Assembly (NCBI GenBank): GCA_037179515.1
Contig: JAXCGZ010009443.1
Location: forward strand, 36,001-100,000
Direction: 5' to 3'
DNA: 64,000 nt
From: Halocaridina rubra
Lineage: Eukaryota; Arthropoda; Malacostraca; Decapoda; Atyidae
A model generated the notes under the pieces. The model saw nothing but the letters and a program-made list of their open reading frames with translations. It was not told the DNA's origin and made no database searches. The position numbers and the translations under genes were made by a program. The stretch's first letter is position 1. Every line of letters starts with the position of its first letter. This document shows, piece by piece, positions 1 to 11,505 of this stretch.

Positions 1-1069
1 TATGGATATTCACATCAACACAGAGGAGGAGACCATACGATTCCACATGGAGGAACAAGGAAATTTGGCTGATGTTGAAACTATTGAGGATTATAGAACG
101 GTCAGTTGGTTAAAAAACTATGCCAAAAGTAATAAATTAATAAAAACAATAATGGAAGGAAGTAAATAGTGTAATATGCAATAAGGATATTAGTATGGTA
201 AACTGGAGAACATAAAACTTTATTATACACAGAGCATAGCCATATTAATTTTTCTTCACTGATGGGAAAACAAGGATTCAATAAATATTGTAGTAAACAT
301 TTATAAACCAGTCTGCTTTACTATATAAATTATACTTTATAGGGATTTGCTGCAAGTAAAGTTGCAGATGAAGAGACATGCTACATCCGAAAACTCACTA
401 AATCATTAGAAGAGTCCGTGGCTGAGGCTGAGAAGGTATGGCAAACGGACTGCCGGCAGAGTTTCAATATTTATACCGACATAAAATGCAATATACTATA
501 CAAATAAAGAAAATTTCTGAATCAATACTGAAGAGGGACTTATCAAGCTCTTACCTTGCAAAGCTTTAATGTAAGTGCCTTGAATTATTTAATTAAATAA
601 TATAGAAGGGTTCTTGTTGAACAGCTCTCAGCAGCAGGACCACAGGAGTATTTGGGCCATGAAGATGTCCTAGCCATTCCTGCCGAGGATGTGAACGAAT
701 GGGCTGGAGAACGCATCGAGAAGTTCTGCGGCGAGTATGCAATTTACAAACTGGTTAAAACAGAGGAGGATGTCCAAGGTAAGAATATACACTCTTAGAA
801 CTTTCATGTTCGGCATTTTAAACGGAGGCCTCTTATCATCTTGCAAATAATGAACTGCACAGCATACTCAAAACCCTATTAACAGTATATTTCTCTTTTT
901 TATATTCACAGCTGAAAATGAAGAGTCGAGCGCCTTAGCCAAAGTGGACCAAAGCGAAAGAGTCTCTATCTTTTTCAGAAAATGCTTCTTCTTCTTCTTC
1001 TTTTTTAAATGCATCACTACCACTATTACAATCCCTACTGGTACCGTATTCTTCTTTTTCTTTGGTTAA
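1..1069 (+). CDS. BRICHOS-domain protein, 3' part of gene (partial)
   Basis: Four exons, 1-100 (frame from base 2), 343-435, 625-778 and 912-1069 (stop TAA 1067-1069), are joined by GT/AG introns with continuous phase and give the last 167 residues. The sequence has the BRICHOS layout: a DIHIN strand, a first cysteine in ETCYI (exon 2) and a second in KFCGEYAIYKL (exon 3), which would form the domain's conserved disulfide. BRICHOS proteins are usually type II membrane or secreted precursors, and the domain acts as an intramolecular chaperone. The tail is odd: RKC, seven Phe, KCITTTITIP, then more Phe, partly coded by a TTC run. The 5' exons with any membrane anchor lie before the window. Family call is from motif pattern only; no specific orthologue is proposed. 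Confidence 0.62.
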
Positions 1070-2264
1070 AGAAAACTTACTTTAATGCACTGGTCACTTT
1101 AGATGTTCTTATTTTCACATACAAATATCATCAAAAGTCCTTAAGAGAGTCATATTCAACTCGCTGTCTTATCTGAATGCAATCCTATTATTATAGTATG
1201 ACAATACTTAAGTCTACGTTTAATCATTATTGTGTATTTATATGATGATATGAAACTATGTATATACATTGAGGGCATAATACTGAATATACCGAATTAC
1301 CGCAATGGTAGTTATTTATACTAAGGCAAGCTTAAGAGTTACAAATTAGTATTTAGGATAATAATAAGCATTTTCAAAATGGCCCTGTTGTAAATAATGT
1401 ATGCATATACAATTAAGCAAATATACATATAGTCATAGCAAATGTACTTGTAATCACTCTGATCTCTTTTTTTATTAAAACCATATCAGTAGATATCTAT
1501 GTATCACTACCCTTACCTATGAAACTGATTAGATATCATCTTCAACCAGCATGAATGGAAAAAATAATAAGACCATCTTGGCAGTCAGATTCAACATACC
1601 ACTTAAAAGTATGACCTCTACAATTCTGATTTCATAACTGTTGCGCTCTCCCACCACAGAATGGCAAAAGTTAAAGGAAGAAAATAATTCCTTATATCCT
1701 ATTCCTTCATAATATACTTATGTGCTCTTATTCACGAATTTGCAGTGCAATAAATAAAAAGACCAAACGCCCTACCTCCAAGACTAGCTTTGGAAATTTT
1801 TGGTCTACTCTCACTACTTCATTTGGTCTAGTTACTGATCTCTACTACGATAACACAGTACTATTATATGGCTTACTTCTTCATGCTTACTATTTCAATT
1901 TATTGATCTAAGAACGTTTGGCATAATTATCCCCTCTCAAATAAAACAATGTACCAATAAAACGTATTTTTAGGTTCTCACACCATATTCCACACTAGAA
2001 TTATGCTTCAATAAAAGTAAAGCACAGCAATAGAGCCCCTTTTCAGGATACATCTCTCTACAGTGATAACCAGTTAATTACACCACACTCGTTTTTACAC
2101 TAATAACATGTAGAATTTTCTGAACTACAACACCATATTCTTGTAAATCAATTCACAGATAAATGAGGTATAGCATTCCTACATATAATAAATATATACA
2201 TATGTCCTTCATCTTACATGGTTTTATATAGTGCGGTTTTGAAACATACACGGTTGGAAAATAT

Positions 2265-2540
2265 AAAAAAATAATTCTGAATAGTTTTTCCCTACAAAAA
2301 TACATTATGACAACTCACAGATGTCCTTCTAGAAGAGCCCCATGCCTGTGAGTCCACCTCGGTACTAAAATTTCTTACATAAATTTGAACGGTATTAGGT
2401 ATAGTTTAATTATATTGAAGTAATCTAGGCAAGATTTAAAGTATACAGGAGGCTGGCATTTGACCATATGCAAAGCATACATACATTTATATGATGGTTT
2501 TGAGTCTAGGCAAACTATGACTTTACACAGGGTAGTGGAA
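2265..2540. repeat. left copy of a diverged direct duplication
   Basis: It shares an ordered series of blocks with 3345-3570: a C-rich motif before an 'aaaatacattatgacaac' type string, 'aggtatagtt', 'catatgcaaa', then 'gttttgag..taggcaaa..tgactttacac'. About 2325-2365 looks like an inserted fragment matching the reverse complement of the local LINE 3' end. The two copies bracket the ~62-bp satellite. Confidence 0.5.
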
Positions 2541-2812
2541 TCAATGACCACGTAAGATGAGAGACGACTCTACTCATTCTTTCTCCCAAATCATACATAT
2601 TTGCTGTTTTTGCAACAAAAATAATTAAAGAATTTAACATAACACTGTATTTCTGATCTATATTATTAAGCATTTTAACTATGCCATTCTTCAGGAAATT
2701 TTACAACAATTTATATTAAATTTTATACTTACTAACTCTTGTTGGAGAAAGCAACTATATTTTCAATACAAAGGTAAACCTTAAGCTAACTCCACTTAAT
2801 ATTATCTAATAC

Positions 2813-3210
2813 CAAGCCAATACTCAAAAATGTTAGGATAATCCTGCATTAACTTCATGAAATATATTTTTATACCAAGTCAGTGCTCAAAATTGTAAAG
2901 TAAATCCTACAATAAGCCCATGTATTTTCTAATATCAAGCCAATACTCAAAAATGTTAGGGTAATCCTGCATTAACTTCATGAAATATTTTCTTATACCA
3001 AGTCAGTGCTCAAAATTAAGGAAATCTTGCAATAAGCCCACAGATTTTTTAATATCAAGACAATACTGTACTAAAAAATGTCAGCATATCCTGCAGTGAG
3101 TCCACTAAATGTTTTCGAATATCAAGCCAATTCTCCAAAACGTTAGGTAACTCATGCAATACGTCCACCATATATTTTCTAATAGCAAGCCAATACTCTA
3201 AAATGTCTAC
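2813..3210. repeat. degenerate tandem array, ~62-bp unit, about 7 copies
   Basis: The motif 'caag(c/t)ca(a/g)t(a/g)ctc' starts near 2813, 2876, 2936, 2999, 3056, 3123 and 3186, so spacing is 57-67 bp. Alternate units resemble each other more ('tgttaggataatcctgcattaacttc' type, then a 'cctacaataagccca' type), which gives a dimeric higher-order unit of about 123 bp. The apparent protein repeat in a minus frame here follows from this and is not taken as a gene. Confidence 0.75.
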
Positions 3211-3344
3211 ATAGAGAAGGAATAGAACATGGAACCAAAACAGGAGTAGAGTTTTGTTGTTAATTTGAAATACAGCTGTCCCACTTCTTATGCAATTGTC
3301 AATAACATATCTTGAACGTACAAGTTGCAAAATAATTAAAATAT

Positions 3345-3570
3345 ATATTCTGGAACTCTTTTCCTTAAAAAATGCATTATAACAACTTTTGTTCAGTTTT
3401 CATATAAATGCAAATTGTGCCAGGTATAGTTAGGTACAGTAAAGTATTCTAGGAACAATTTGAAGTACAAAGGAGGTTGGGAATTGGTCATATGCAAATT
3501 ACTGCCACTTTTGTGTAAGGGTTTTGAACATAGGCAAATTCTGACTTACACGTGGAGTGGCCAAATCCTT
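3345..3570. repeat. right copy of a diverged direct duplication
   Basis: Counterpart of 2265-2540, with the same block order and many point differences. It lies just past the ~62-bp satellite and before the last exon of the channel gene. Confidence 0.5.
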
Positions 3571-3621
3571 TATATGCAGTTGCGGCACAACAGTATTTTG
3601 TATTCTTCATCACATATGAAT

Positions 3622-6600
3622 CTAAAGATAAGTAACCCAATATATCAAATTGAATATGATAAAAAAGATGATATACAAAACTCTAGCGCCATTTTCCACT
3701 TGAAGTTCTAGTTTGTGCCAATACTCTGTCTCCTTATTATTGACAGTACGCAGTCTGCAAAAGCTATATGCATTTTCAATTACTTCACACACAGATTTTC
3801 CATAGCTCTTCTCTTCTAATGCTTGAGCATCGTTGACGCTGCATCTTTTTCCAACTTTTACATTGAAACATTTGGATATCTGGAGAAAAGCAATTCTCAT
3901 TTATATAAAAAAAAGATCTGTATAGCTAATATTAAGCATATCAAATTCACATATTATACTCAAATAGTGCAGAAGATTAAAAATATAAAATTCACAGATT
4001 GTACTCAACTAGTGCTACGCTCAACTAATGGTGTTATTTTCAATAATAAAACAAAAATTTACATATTCGTTCTAACATTTTACTTACATCCTTCACATCC
4101 CTTCTTGTTGTCTGCAGTTTTCGAATTCTGCAATAAGAAAAGAAAAAAAATTTCTAACCTAAATCACTAACCTAAAGCAGTTTAAGAAAAATAATGCATG
4201 CAGTTTACTATATAATATGTTCACAGAATTAGCTAAATTTAGCTGGAACACACTATTTAAGGTTATTTTTCAAAATATAAAATATATATCATTCACTACC
4301 AATGGGTTACAACTGGCATAACTGATGAGACTTGTAATCAAAGGAATGAGACGAAAGAGAGCAAATTAACATATGATTATTAATTCTTTTCACTCACTGT
4401 AAGATGACAGCATACTGGAAAAGCGCCGAAGCAATTGCAACAATGCAGGCAAAAAACCAATTGTCTATGGCTCGAGTATAGTTTGTAGGAGGAGTAATTT
4501 GCCTGAATATTAAAGAAAACAAAATAAGGTGATACGAATATCTCAAAGGACAGCTGATCTCCTTCATGCAATAGAGTAAATATCGTAATAACATTTTTGG
4601 TATGAAAATTTTTGAATCTCCACTTTATATTTAAACAAATTTTTGGATACATTGGCTGTTAGTTGGCATATTTGTCATTTTATGTGCCACTATTGATCCC
4701 TTAATGAATGAGAGAGGACACAGACAGGCTGGAGCTGGGGAGTTAAAGCTGAATACTCTTCGTTGCTCAGCATACAGTGGACACCAACACGAGCTCGTCA
4801 CTTCCCAATAGAGCGCTCAAGCAACTGCACTACTAAGGTCTATGACCGAATATTCATTTACAGAACTCTAGAATTTTTAGCCTGTACTAGACTCACAATT
4901 AAAACTCTGAATGAAAATACAATAAGCACCTATTTCCTTACTGAAATCCAACATATGGTGAGATTGTAGCCAGAAGAGTGGTGATCAATACCAACGGTAA
5001 GCGTGGGAAAAGCATCCGATGGCCAAAAAATTCTCTCAATCGGATTCATTTACTATATTCAAGAAATATCCTCTTGCATTAATAAACAAAATTGAATATA
5101 AACAAAATAAGCTTATATTTCCTTACTGAACTCCAGCATATAGCGAGATAGTAGCCAGAAGAGTCGTGATTAACAACACGGTCCGCGCGGGAATGGCATC
5201 TGGTGGCCAAAAAAACGATGCCCATGCCACGATCACAAATATAAAGGATGGAAAATAGACCCCCATCATATAGCTTCTATACCTCCTCGTGAATGTCATG
5301 ACAGATTTCAAACATGGATATTGATCTGGTAGAGAAAATGAGCCAAAAGCAGAAAAAAATATTAATTAATCCTTTTCATTTTTGTCTTTTATGCACTGCT
5401 ATTAATCACCATTCAAATGGGGGTAGACACATACACTTTGGACATGGGGAATTAAGTCTTCATCCACTTCCTTACACCTTGCAGTAAGCTCGAACACAGG
5501 TTTGTCACTTTCCAAGCTGAGTATATTAACCACTGCACTACTGCAGGCCCCTAATGAATACCTTGCATTATACACAAAATTAGCTTAGTTGTTCGGACAC
5601 AATATGAGATATACTGTAATTAAAGCAATCATGCGTATAATCTATATTCCGCTGAGGAAAGAAACAATGAAGAATTAATAAAAAGAACTGAGCAGTAATT
5701 TAAGTAAAATTTTTCTCACACAGTCTCCAAAATGCAAAATTAGAATATTATACGAATATATTATAATGTAAACTTTACTGCATTGTTCACGTGCTGAAAA
5801 GACAAATATAAAAGAAACCAAAAACCTTACCATTAATATAATTTACAGAGTAACAAGAAGTGACATTTTCCTGATGAAATGTGAAGATATAATTACTCAG
5901 AAGCTTTGGTATATCCGGTGAAGCATGAATTCCATTGCCTTCCCAGGTAAAGAGCATATCACTGGTCCCATAAAAATCTGCAATTTTAACATACTTCTTG
6001 TATTAAATATTTCCTCAACTTTTCAACAAAGTTCCTGTCAAAGTGGGTCATACCTAGAGGAAGCTTCCTATATCATAACTTAGCACCAACTAAGAAATGC
6101 TGATATTCATCATCTGTCTACTGTCTTTAACTCTTCCCTACTTCTGCTCTTAACAGAAAATTCATGACGTATATAATTTTCTGTGAGTCACAAACGTGTA
6201 ATGGAAGAAGAAAGTACTTTGCTTATTAAAAGTACATTATAAAAACAATATAGTCACTGCTGATATAAAATACTCATACTTAAATATTTACTCACAGCTA
6301 CTAATGTCCAGATGACAGGTTTGCATATCAAAGGGGAAATTATGGAAGAACATGGCGCATCGAAGATTTATCAGGAACCTAAAAATAGTTTAGAAAAGAT
6401 TATTAGAATATTAGAATACTGAGGAAGGGAGGCAATAATAATTTCCTCTATGGTTCCCTGCATGTCGACTAAATGGGGTGGAGCGATGGGACTAGGAATC
6501 CCCTCCTCTCTGTTTTCTTCACAAAGAGTCACGGTGATTTGCTTTGACTCAGGTACCTCCCTGATAACAGGGAATATGGCTCTTATATATAGAAAAATGC

Positions 6601-8557
6601 GACGGGAGCAAAACTTATTACTGAACTGCAGAGTAAGGTGGAAATGAAGTTGATTCTAAGGGTGACAGTCACATTTGCCAACACCAAAGTCCTTCACAAG
6701 AAGGCACTGTCCTAGCCCTTTGTAAAAATGGGAGTCCGTGACGCAAAATTGATCACATAATATCCAAATACTTTAAGAACACTAAGTGATTTCAGCTGTC
6801 AATGCAGTTAAGGAGACAAATGTTATACAGCATTTCAGCACGTGCTTTACATAAGTAATGTAAACTTTAGAAATATACATACCACTTGCCCCACATTATT
6901 TTTGCATCCCTGCTCAAACGTACGCCGCTGAATCCCTGCAAGAGCTTCGCAGAGTGCATATCTCTGAAATATAACACAATCATCATCATCTTATCAATAG
7001 GGATAAAATAAGGAAGAGTAAACATTAATAGAAAGCATTTTATTTTCTAGACATTTATCTCTTCTTCTACTTATTGAACACACACACTCTCTCTCTCCCT
7101 CTCTCATTACTTACTGGACTCTTTCAATAGTAGGATCTGGTAGCCAGAGATGAAGATCTTCAATAATTTCATTATTGAGAGGGATGTCCTCACAGTCACT
7201 ATCATTGTACAGATTTGGTGGAATTACTAATCTCGGATCATGCCACGCTACTCTAATGTACACTTCCAGAACTATGCTCTGAAAGATAATTATTAAAAAT
7301 TAAAGGAATCAGAAAAGTGCATTTTGCATTGATGTGACGATTATGGACACAGACAGGCACGAGGTGGAGAATTATGGTTGAAAGCCCTTCCTATCGCCTA
7401 GAAGTGGACTTCATCACAGATCTGTCACTTATCAAGTCATATACTCTAACCACTGTGCTACCATAGTCACCTAACAATGGATATCCCAAATGGCAAGTTA
7501 TTATAATTCTATCTCGTATTCTGTGTGGTAAGAGAAGCCTAAAAGGGGTAGGGTGCTGGGGACTGATAGTACTTTTAAAAGTGGAGAGAGGACACGTAGA
7601 ATGCACCGACTTCCTCCTACCTTAACCCTTCTTTGTGTCACTGTGAAAACATCAATATAATGAAACGTCACATTTGTATTTATGTATATGAAATATTTCT
7701 CTATCCAAAAATAATCAATATCAACTGCCTCCATCATGCAAAATCTTAAAATAAAAAATGAAAATACGTTGCAGAATATTACATCATTCATACACTTTCT
7801 CGAGTGGAGAAAGCAGATGCAACTATCAATGAAAATATCCATATATGAAGAGCTAATATTTGAATGAAACTTACAGACTGTAAATAGATGGACTGTTTTA
7901 ATTCCACTTACCATTTCTCTCTCATCAACTTCATTGATAGAATTTATCACCAATGATATTCCAACCACCACAGGCTCGCCATCTGCAAAAAAAAAATGTA
8001 GCTTTTAACGTTGTCCCCTGTTATCAAATGATTTGTACGGCATTTTCTCCTTGCAGTACAATAAAGGCTATTAAGTCAAGTGGTTTACGAATAAAAATAA
8101 GGAAAGACCACCATTACTTAGAGTTCCAATGTCAGAAAATATTCACAAATGAAGACATTAGAAAGTACAAACCTGGGCCATTCGGTCGTATGTGGGGGTC
8201 GTATCCCTCCGGAATCAAATTTAAGGAGTATGTAGAGACAATTCTGAATGACAAAAGAGAATAAAATCTAATAAGTCAATTAAGTACAAGTGAAAATAAA
8301 CAGCACAAGTGTGTAAATACAGCCTAATGAGTTATTTTACACTTTGACAGCATTGTTAAGTACAAGTGAAAATAAACAGCACGACAAGTGTGTAAATACC
8401 GCCTAATGAGTTATTTTACACTTGGATAGCATTGTTTTCAGTCTCTCACTTATGCATCATTGAAAAACTTTTAAGTATTTAATAATAATTGTACTTACAT
8501 ACTGCACAAAATGACTACTTCAATGAATTCCTTCCTCCACAAGATCATCAGAGACAT
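3622..8557 (-). CDS. Cys-loop ligand-gated chloride channel-like subunit, complete (425 aa)
   Basis: Eleven exons read on the minus strand: 8499-8557 (ATG), 8173-8243, 7912-7982, 7115-7278, 6883-6963, 6296-6378, 5831-5977, 5127-5325, 4398-4502, 4088-4127, 3622-3879 (stop). They total 1278 nt in one continuous frame. A hydrophobic N-terminus looks like a signal peptide. The extracellular domain has the Cys-loop (C156, FPFD, C170; 13 residues between cysteines) and a second pair, C218/C230, as in glycine, glutamate and histamine receptors. M1 follows RRYRSYMM. M2 begins with P-A-R (271-273), the signature of anion-selective channels, with Leu at 9'. M3 follows PPTNYTRAIDNW. A short intracellular loop leads to M4 (NLIYWVTYL) at the C-terminus. 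Ligand not assignable: a glycine-receptor-like or pH-sensitive/orphan arthropod subunit are all possible. Introns carry SINE-A copies and a decayed M2 exon duplicate. Confidence 0.9.
4678..4842 (-). repeat. SINE-A copy
   Basis: Reverse complement of the local tRNA-derived SINE-A: the 'gtccac' block, a TTAA-CCCC region, and a head with a 'cttgagc..aactgcactac' tRNA-like segment. It lies in the channel gene's M2-M3 intron, in the same sense as the gene. Confidence 0.6.
4932..5040 (-). pseudogene. decayed duplicate of the M1-M2 exon of the channel gene
   Basis: On the minus strand this repeats the end of exon 5127-5325, including the WP-x-DA-x-P start of M2, ITTLLATIS, and the splice donor plus ~15 bp of intron. 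A one-base insertion before the ITTLLAT block shifts the frame, the P-A-R anion motif is degraded, and the upstream half is not recognisable. It therefore cannot replace the functional exon without a frameshift. It reads as a tandem exon duplication that has decayed. An alternative-exon role is unlikely on this sequence. Confidence 0.75.
5388..5552 (-). repeat. SINE-A copy
   Basis: Nearly full reverse-oriented copy, from the 'attaatcaccattcaaatgg' 3' block to the 'taaccactgcactactgcaggccc' tRNA-like head. It lies in the intron between exons 5831-5977 and 5127-5325 of the channel gene. Confidence 0.7.
6440..6600 (+). repeat. repeat C copy
   Basis: Carries the ordered blocks of repeat C: 'ccctgcatgtcgactaaatgg', 'ctaggaatcccctcctct', 'agtca..gt', 'tttgactcag', and a 'cagggaatatggct' end. 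Shared with 11112-11270 (-), 12687-12865, 57410-57550 and 58150-58280. Confidence 0.65.
6660..6765 (+). repeat. SINE-B 3' fragment
   Basis: Matches the body and tail of SINE-B ('catttgcca', 'gtccttc.caagaaggca', 'gtcctagccctt', 'gggagtccgtgacg'). It lacks the tRNA-like head. Intronic in the channel gene. Confidence 0.6.
7326..7475 (-). repeat. SINE-A copy
   Basis: Reverse-oriented, rather diverged copy, recognisable by 'ggacacagacaggc' and the head 'tctaaccactgtgctaccatagt'. It lies between exons 7912-7982 and 7115-7278 of the channel gene. Confidence 0.6.
8281..8436. repeat. two tandem copies of a 76-bp unit
   Basis: The unit starting 'taagtacaagtgaaaataaa' at 8281 is repeated from 8357 with few changes, both ending near 'agcattgtt'. 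It lies in intron 1 of the channel gene. No function inferred. Confidence 0.85.
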
Positions 8558-8663
8558 GATGGCTGAAAAAAATAAATAACAATCTGTATCACATTTTTAT
8601 GAAGTCTGATTATAACTAAATAATATAGTCAGTTTGCTCAATTGTCATTGCTATTTATTCATT

Positions 8664-8795
8664 AATTACCCCCATTTGGGGGTGGACACAGACAGATTGA
8701 TGCTGGGGAATTAAGACTGGATGCCTTTCCCATCGTCCTACTGTTCATCACCTCCCAAAGCGAGCTTTCTACCGCTACGCAACGGAAGTCTCCCT
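8664..8795 (-). repeat. SINE-A copy
   Basis: Reverse-oriented copy starting in 'acccccatttgggggtggac' and ending in the 'ctaccgctacgcaacgg' head. It is just upstream of the channel gene's first coding exon. Confidence 0.65.
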
Positions 8796-8916
8796 GCACT
8801 GCCATATCTATTCATACAGATATACTGTACTAAGTTTAATCAACAGTTATCATGTAGAATCTGTATTTCCAAAAATAGTGGATATTAGTTTTCATATTAC
8901 AAAAGTGTATATATAA

Positions 8917-9093
8917 AGTAGTCACCGTGGCTCCAGCGGTAGCGTCCGCGACTTTGAGGCGTCAGGTCGAGGGTTCGCAAGGCACATGCACTCAGGGTAA
9001 TGATTACATCTGCCAAAACAAGTCCTTCGCAAGAAAGCAACCGTCCTAGCCCTTGGTAGAAAAGGGAGTTTGTGAGGTAAAACCGGAACATTA
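8917..9093 (+). repeat. SINE-B copy with internal deletion
   Basis: A tRNA-like head ('ccgtggctccagcggtagcgtc', B-box 'ggtcgagggttcg') is followed directly by 'caaggcacatgcactcagggtaa'. Compared with copies at 25390 and 62272, about 25 bp after the B-box are missing. The body 'acatctgccaaaacaagtcc' and 3' end are intact. Confidence 0.8.
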
Positions 9094-9498
9094 CAAAACT
9101 CTATAATATGTGAAACAAGCCAGAAGTATAGTGATTGAATCGTAATCACTGCCCCAAATTAACAGCCCAATTTAATTGGTAAACATGGGACAGTTGAAGC
9201 TAATCCAATCCCAAGCCAGGATCGAAACTGCGGCCTGTATAGTACCAACCCCAGATGCTACCACTGCTATTATAAATTCGGTCACAAGCCATATTACATG
9301 ATACTAGAATGGCTAAACTTTCTCTCTAAAAATACGGGTAAAATTCATAAATAAAGGAAAAACCTCAAAAATCGTAAAATGCCAGAAATAACGGCAGTAA
9401 ATTTATTATGTAAATGCAATTCGTTCTTTGTAGATGTACTAAAATCTTGATATTTTTTGAGTACAGCCTAGGACCACCATTCTCTTAACCCTCCCACC

Positions 9499-9523
9499 AA
9501 AAAAAAAAAAAAAAAAAAAAAAA
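9499..9523 (+). repeat. poly(A) tract
   Basis: Run of about 25 A. It could be a retroposon tail, but no clear SINE or LINE end precedes it. Confidence 0.9.
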
Positions 9524-9659
9524 GACATATAATTTGGAAAATCTTCAGTCCTAGTGATTGACCATATCACTGATGCGCACACAAGGTTTGTTGAGTTGAC
9601 AGGGAAAACCATTAAAGGAGCTAGACCTCCACAGTACCTGGTAGTCTATCTAACTTAAA

Positions 9660-9728
<69 letters not shown>
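9660..9728. repeat. (CA)n microsatellite
   Basis: About 33 uninterrupted AC units, running directly into a 5'-truncated LINE fragment. Confidence 0.97.
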
Positions 9729-9731
<3 letters not shown>

Positions 9732-9972
9732 AACTAGAGGTCACAGTTTGAAGCTTCGTAAGAAAACTTGTTTGCAGGATGTAAGGAAATACTTTTTCAG
9801 TGTAAGAGTAGTTGATAATTGGAATTCGCTAAGCGAGGAGGTAGTTAATGCTATCCCAATCCATAGTTTTAAGGACAGGTATGATAAGTATCACTAAGTC
9901 TAAAATGGAACCGATCAGGAGACGGGAAGATACGAGCTTTGGGCTCTTTCCCGTAAACAAAAATTAGGTAAT
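9729..9972 (+). mobile_element. 5'-truncated LINE-1-family fragment (3' end)
   Basis: Matches the last ~240 bp of the LINE copies at 62648 and 63587. It encodes the C-terminal stretch ending VDNWNSLSEE..., HSFKDRYDKYH, stop near 9897, and then the same 3' UTR with 'gagctttgggctctttcccgtaaac' and 'attaggtaatcac'. The 3' end joins (AG)n, and the 5' end abuts (CA)n. Only a remnant, with no catalytic part. Confidence 0.85.
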
Positions 9973-10070
<98 letters not shown>

Positions 10071-10072
10071 AG
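9973..10072. repeat. (GA)n microsatellite after a LINE 3' end
   Basis: About 100 bp of AG with one GG interruption near 10052. It starts directly after the LINE terminal 'aggtaatcac'. Confidence 0.97.
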
Positions 10073-10500
10073 CTGCAGGATAATCAATTTCAACAGCTAT
10101 TTAAGTTAATACTCTTTTCGAGACATTTACATTGTATTGCCCATAGAAAATCAAATGTATAAATGGATGATCCTATAGCACTCGCAAATTAAGGTAATTA
10201 CTAATTCATGGAAGTAGTGAATACCTAGTAATAGGCACTTAATTATTAACAATGTATAATGATGTAACAATGCAAATATTTGCCATCTTATATAAGAACG
10301 GAAAAACAGGGCTTTAGAATATTATTGAAAGTCTCTAATAAACATCTGTTACAGGCGAGACAACGTCAAAATAATGATAAAATGCGTATGTGAAAGTCAT
10401 TAAAAAATGGGTTAAGATGTCTTTTATGGACAGACAAGTCAATTAATGTAAGGGTGTTGTTTAGAATTTGGTTAAAAGATTCATTTATAATTGATAAGTA

Positions 10501-10741
<241 letters not shown>

Positions 10742-11111
10742 CTATACAAGTACTGTATATTGTTACAGTCAGTCGCTAGCTCTCTATTGTATTATAATAT
10801 TAATAAATACAATCTATATTTTTACTCCTGATCATTGATAAAGTTCTTTCTCTACATGACCCATTGATCAGTATGGATCGAGGCATGTACATAGTAAAAG
10901 ACTTGAATAAACTCATTACCGTATGTAACCAAAGGATATTTTGTTACTAATATTCCTATATAACTCTGTTGGCTTCAATATTATTGAATTGCTCATTACT
11001 AGCGTGACACTTCACAATGCTTAGGAACATATCTAAATATAAATTATTATTATTATATGCAGTTTACGATCAACCTCTATATAAATTCATCTTTATACAA
11101 GAGCCATAATC

Positions 11112-11270
11112 CCCAATATAAGAGGGTGGCTGAGTCAAAGCAAACGCCTTGACTTTTTTGTGGGAGTAAATTACAGAGTAGGGGATTCCTGGTCCCATCA
11201 TTCCACCCCATTTAGTCAGCTTTTACGACACGCAGGGGAACATGGCGGAGGTATTCTCCCCCCCCTGAGA
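11112..11270 (-). repeat. repeat C copy
   Basis: Reverse complement of repeat C: 'gagggtggctgagtcaaag', 'ggggattcctggtccc', 'ccatttagtcagcttttacgac', 'acgcaggggaacatgg'. Confidence 0.7.
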
Positions 11271-11419
11271 TAATATAACAATCAGAGGAAATTATACGTA
11301 TTATACTTAAATATACACTGAAGTTTAGCTAACCTAACCAACTCTGAACAAGTGGGTATTGCTCTACGTTATATCTTTAATTGCTAATACTTTGTCATTG
11401 GGATATTGTCAAAAAGAGG

Positions 11420-11505
11420 AAACTGAACAAGAGACGGGGAGTTACAAGCACAGGGCAATTTACCTTGAGCACAATAGGTAAACACAACTGGGTACATAAA
11501 TATAT
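11420..11505 (+). mobile_element. LINE-1-family 3' UTR fragment
   Basis: Contains 'gagacggggagttacaagcacaggg' and 'gagcacaataggtaaacac', corresponding to the 3' UTR of the LINE copies at 63500-63570 with substitutions. Confidence 0.55.

Larger units (their letters stand above)
1070..3621. other. spacer between two convergent genes
   Basis: No coding exon was recognised. The stretch should contain the 3' UTRs of the BRICHOS gene (+) and of the channel gene (-). It also holds the ~62-bp tandem array at 2813-3210 and a diverged direct duplication on either side of that array (about 2265-2540 and 3345-3570). The rest is AT-rich without visible structure. Confidence 0.6.

Noticed and set aside
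2813..3210. CRISPR-like spacing of ~62-bp repeats
   Set aside because: Whole units are repeated without unique spacers, and the context is eukaryotic. It is a satellite.
3055..3330. Minus-strand ORF with a repeated 'LENWLDIRK' style peptide
   Set aside because: The repeat is the ~62-bp satellite read through. Unit lengths of 57-67 bp do not keep frame across the array.
7953..8264. Plus-strand ORF of 103 codons
   Set aside because: It is opposite two channel-gene exons, whose minus-strand reading is clearly the coding one.
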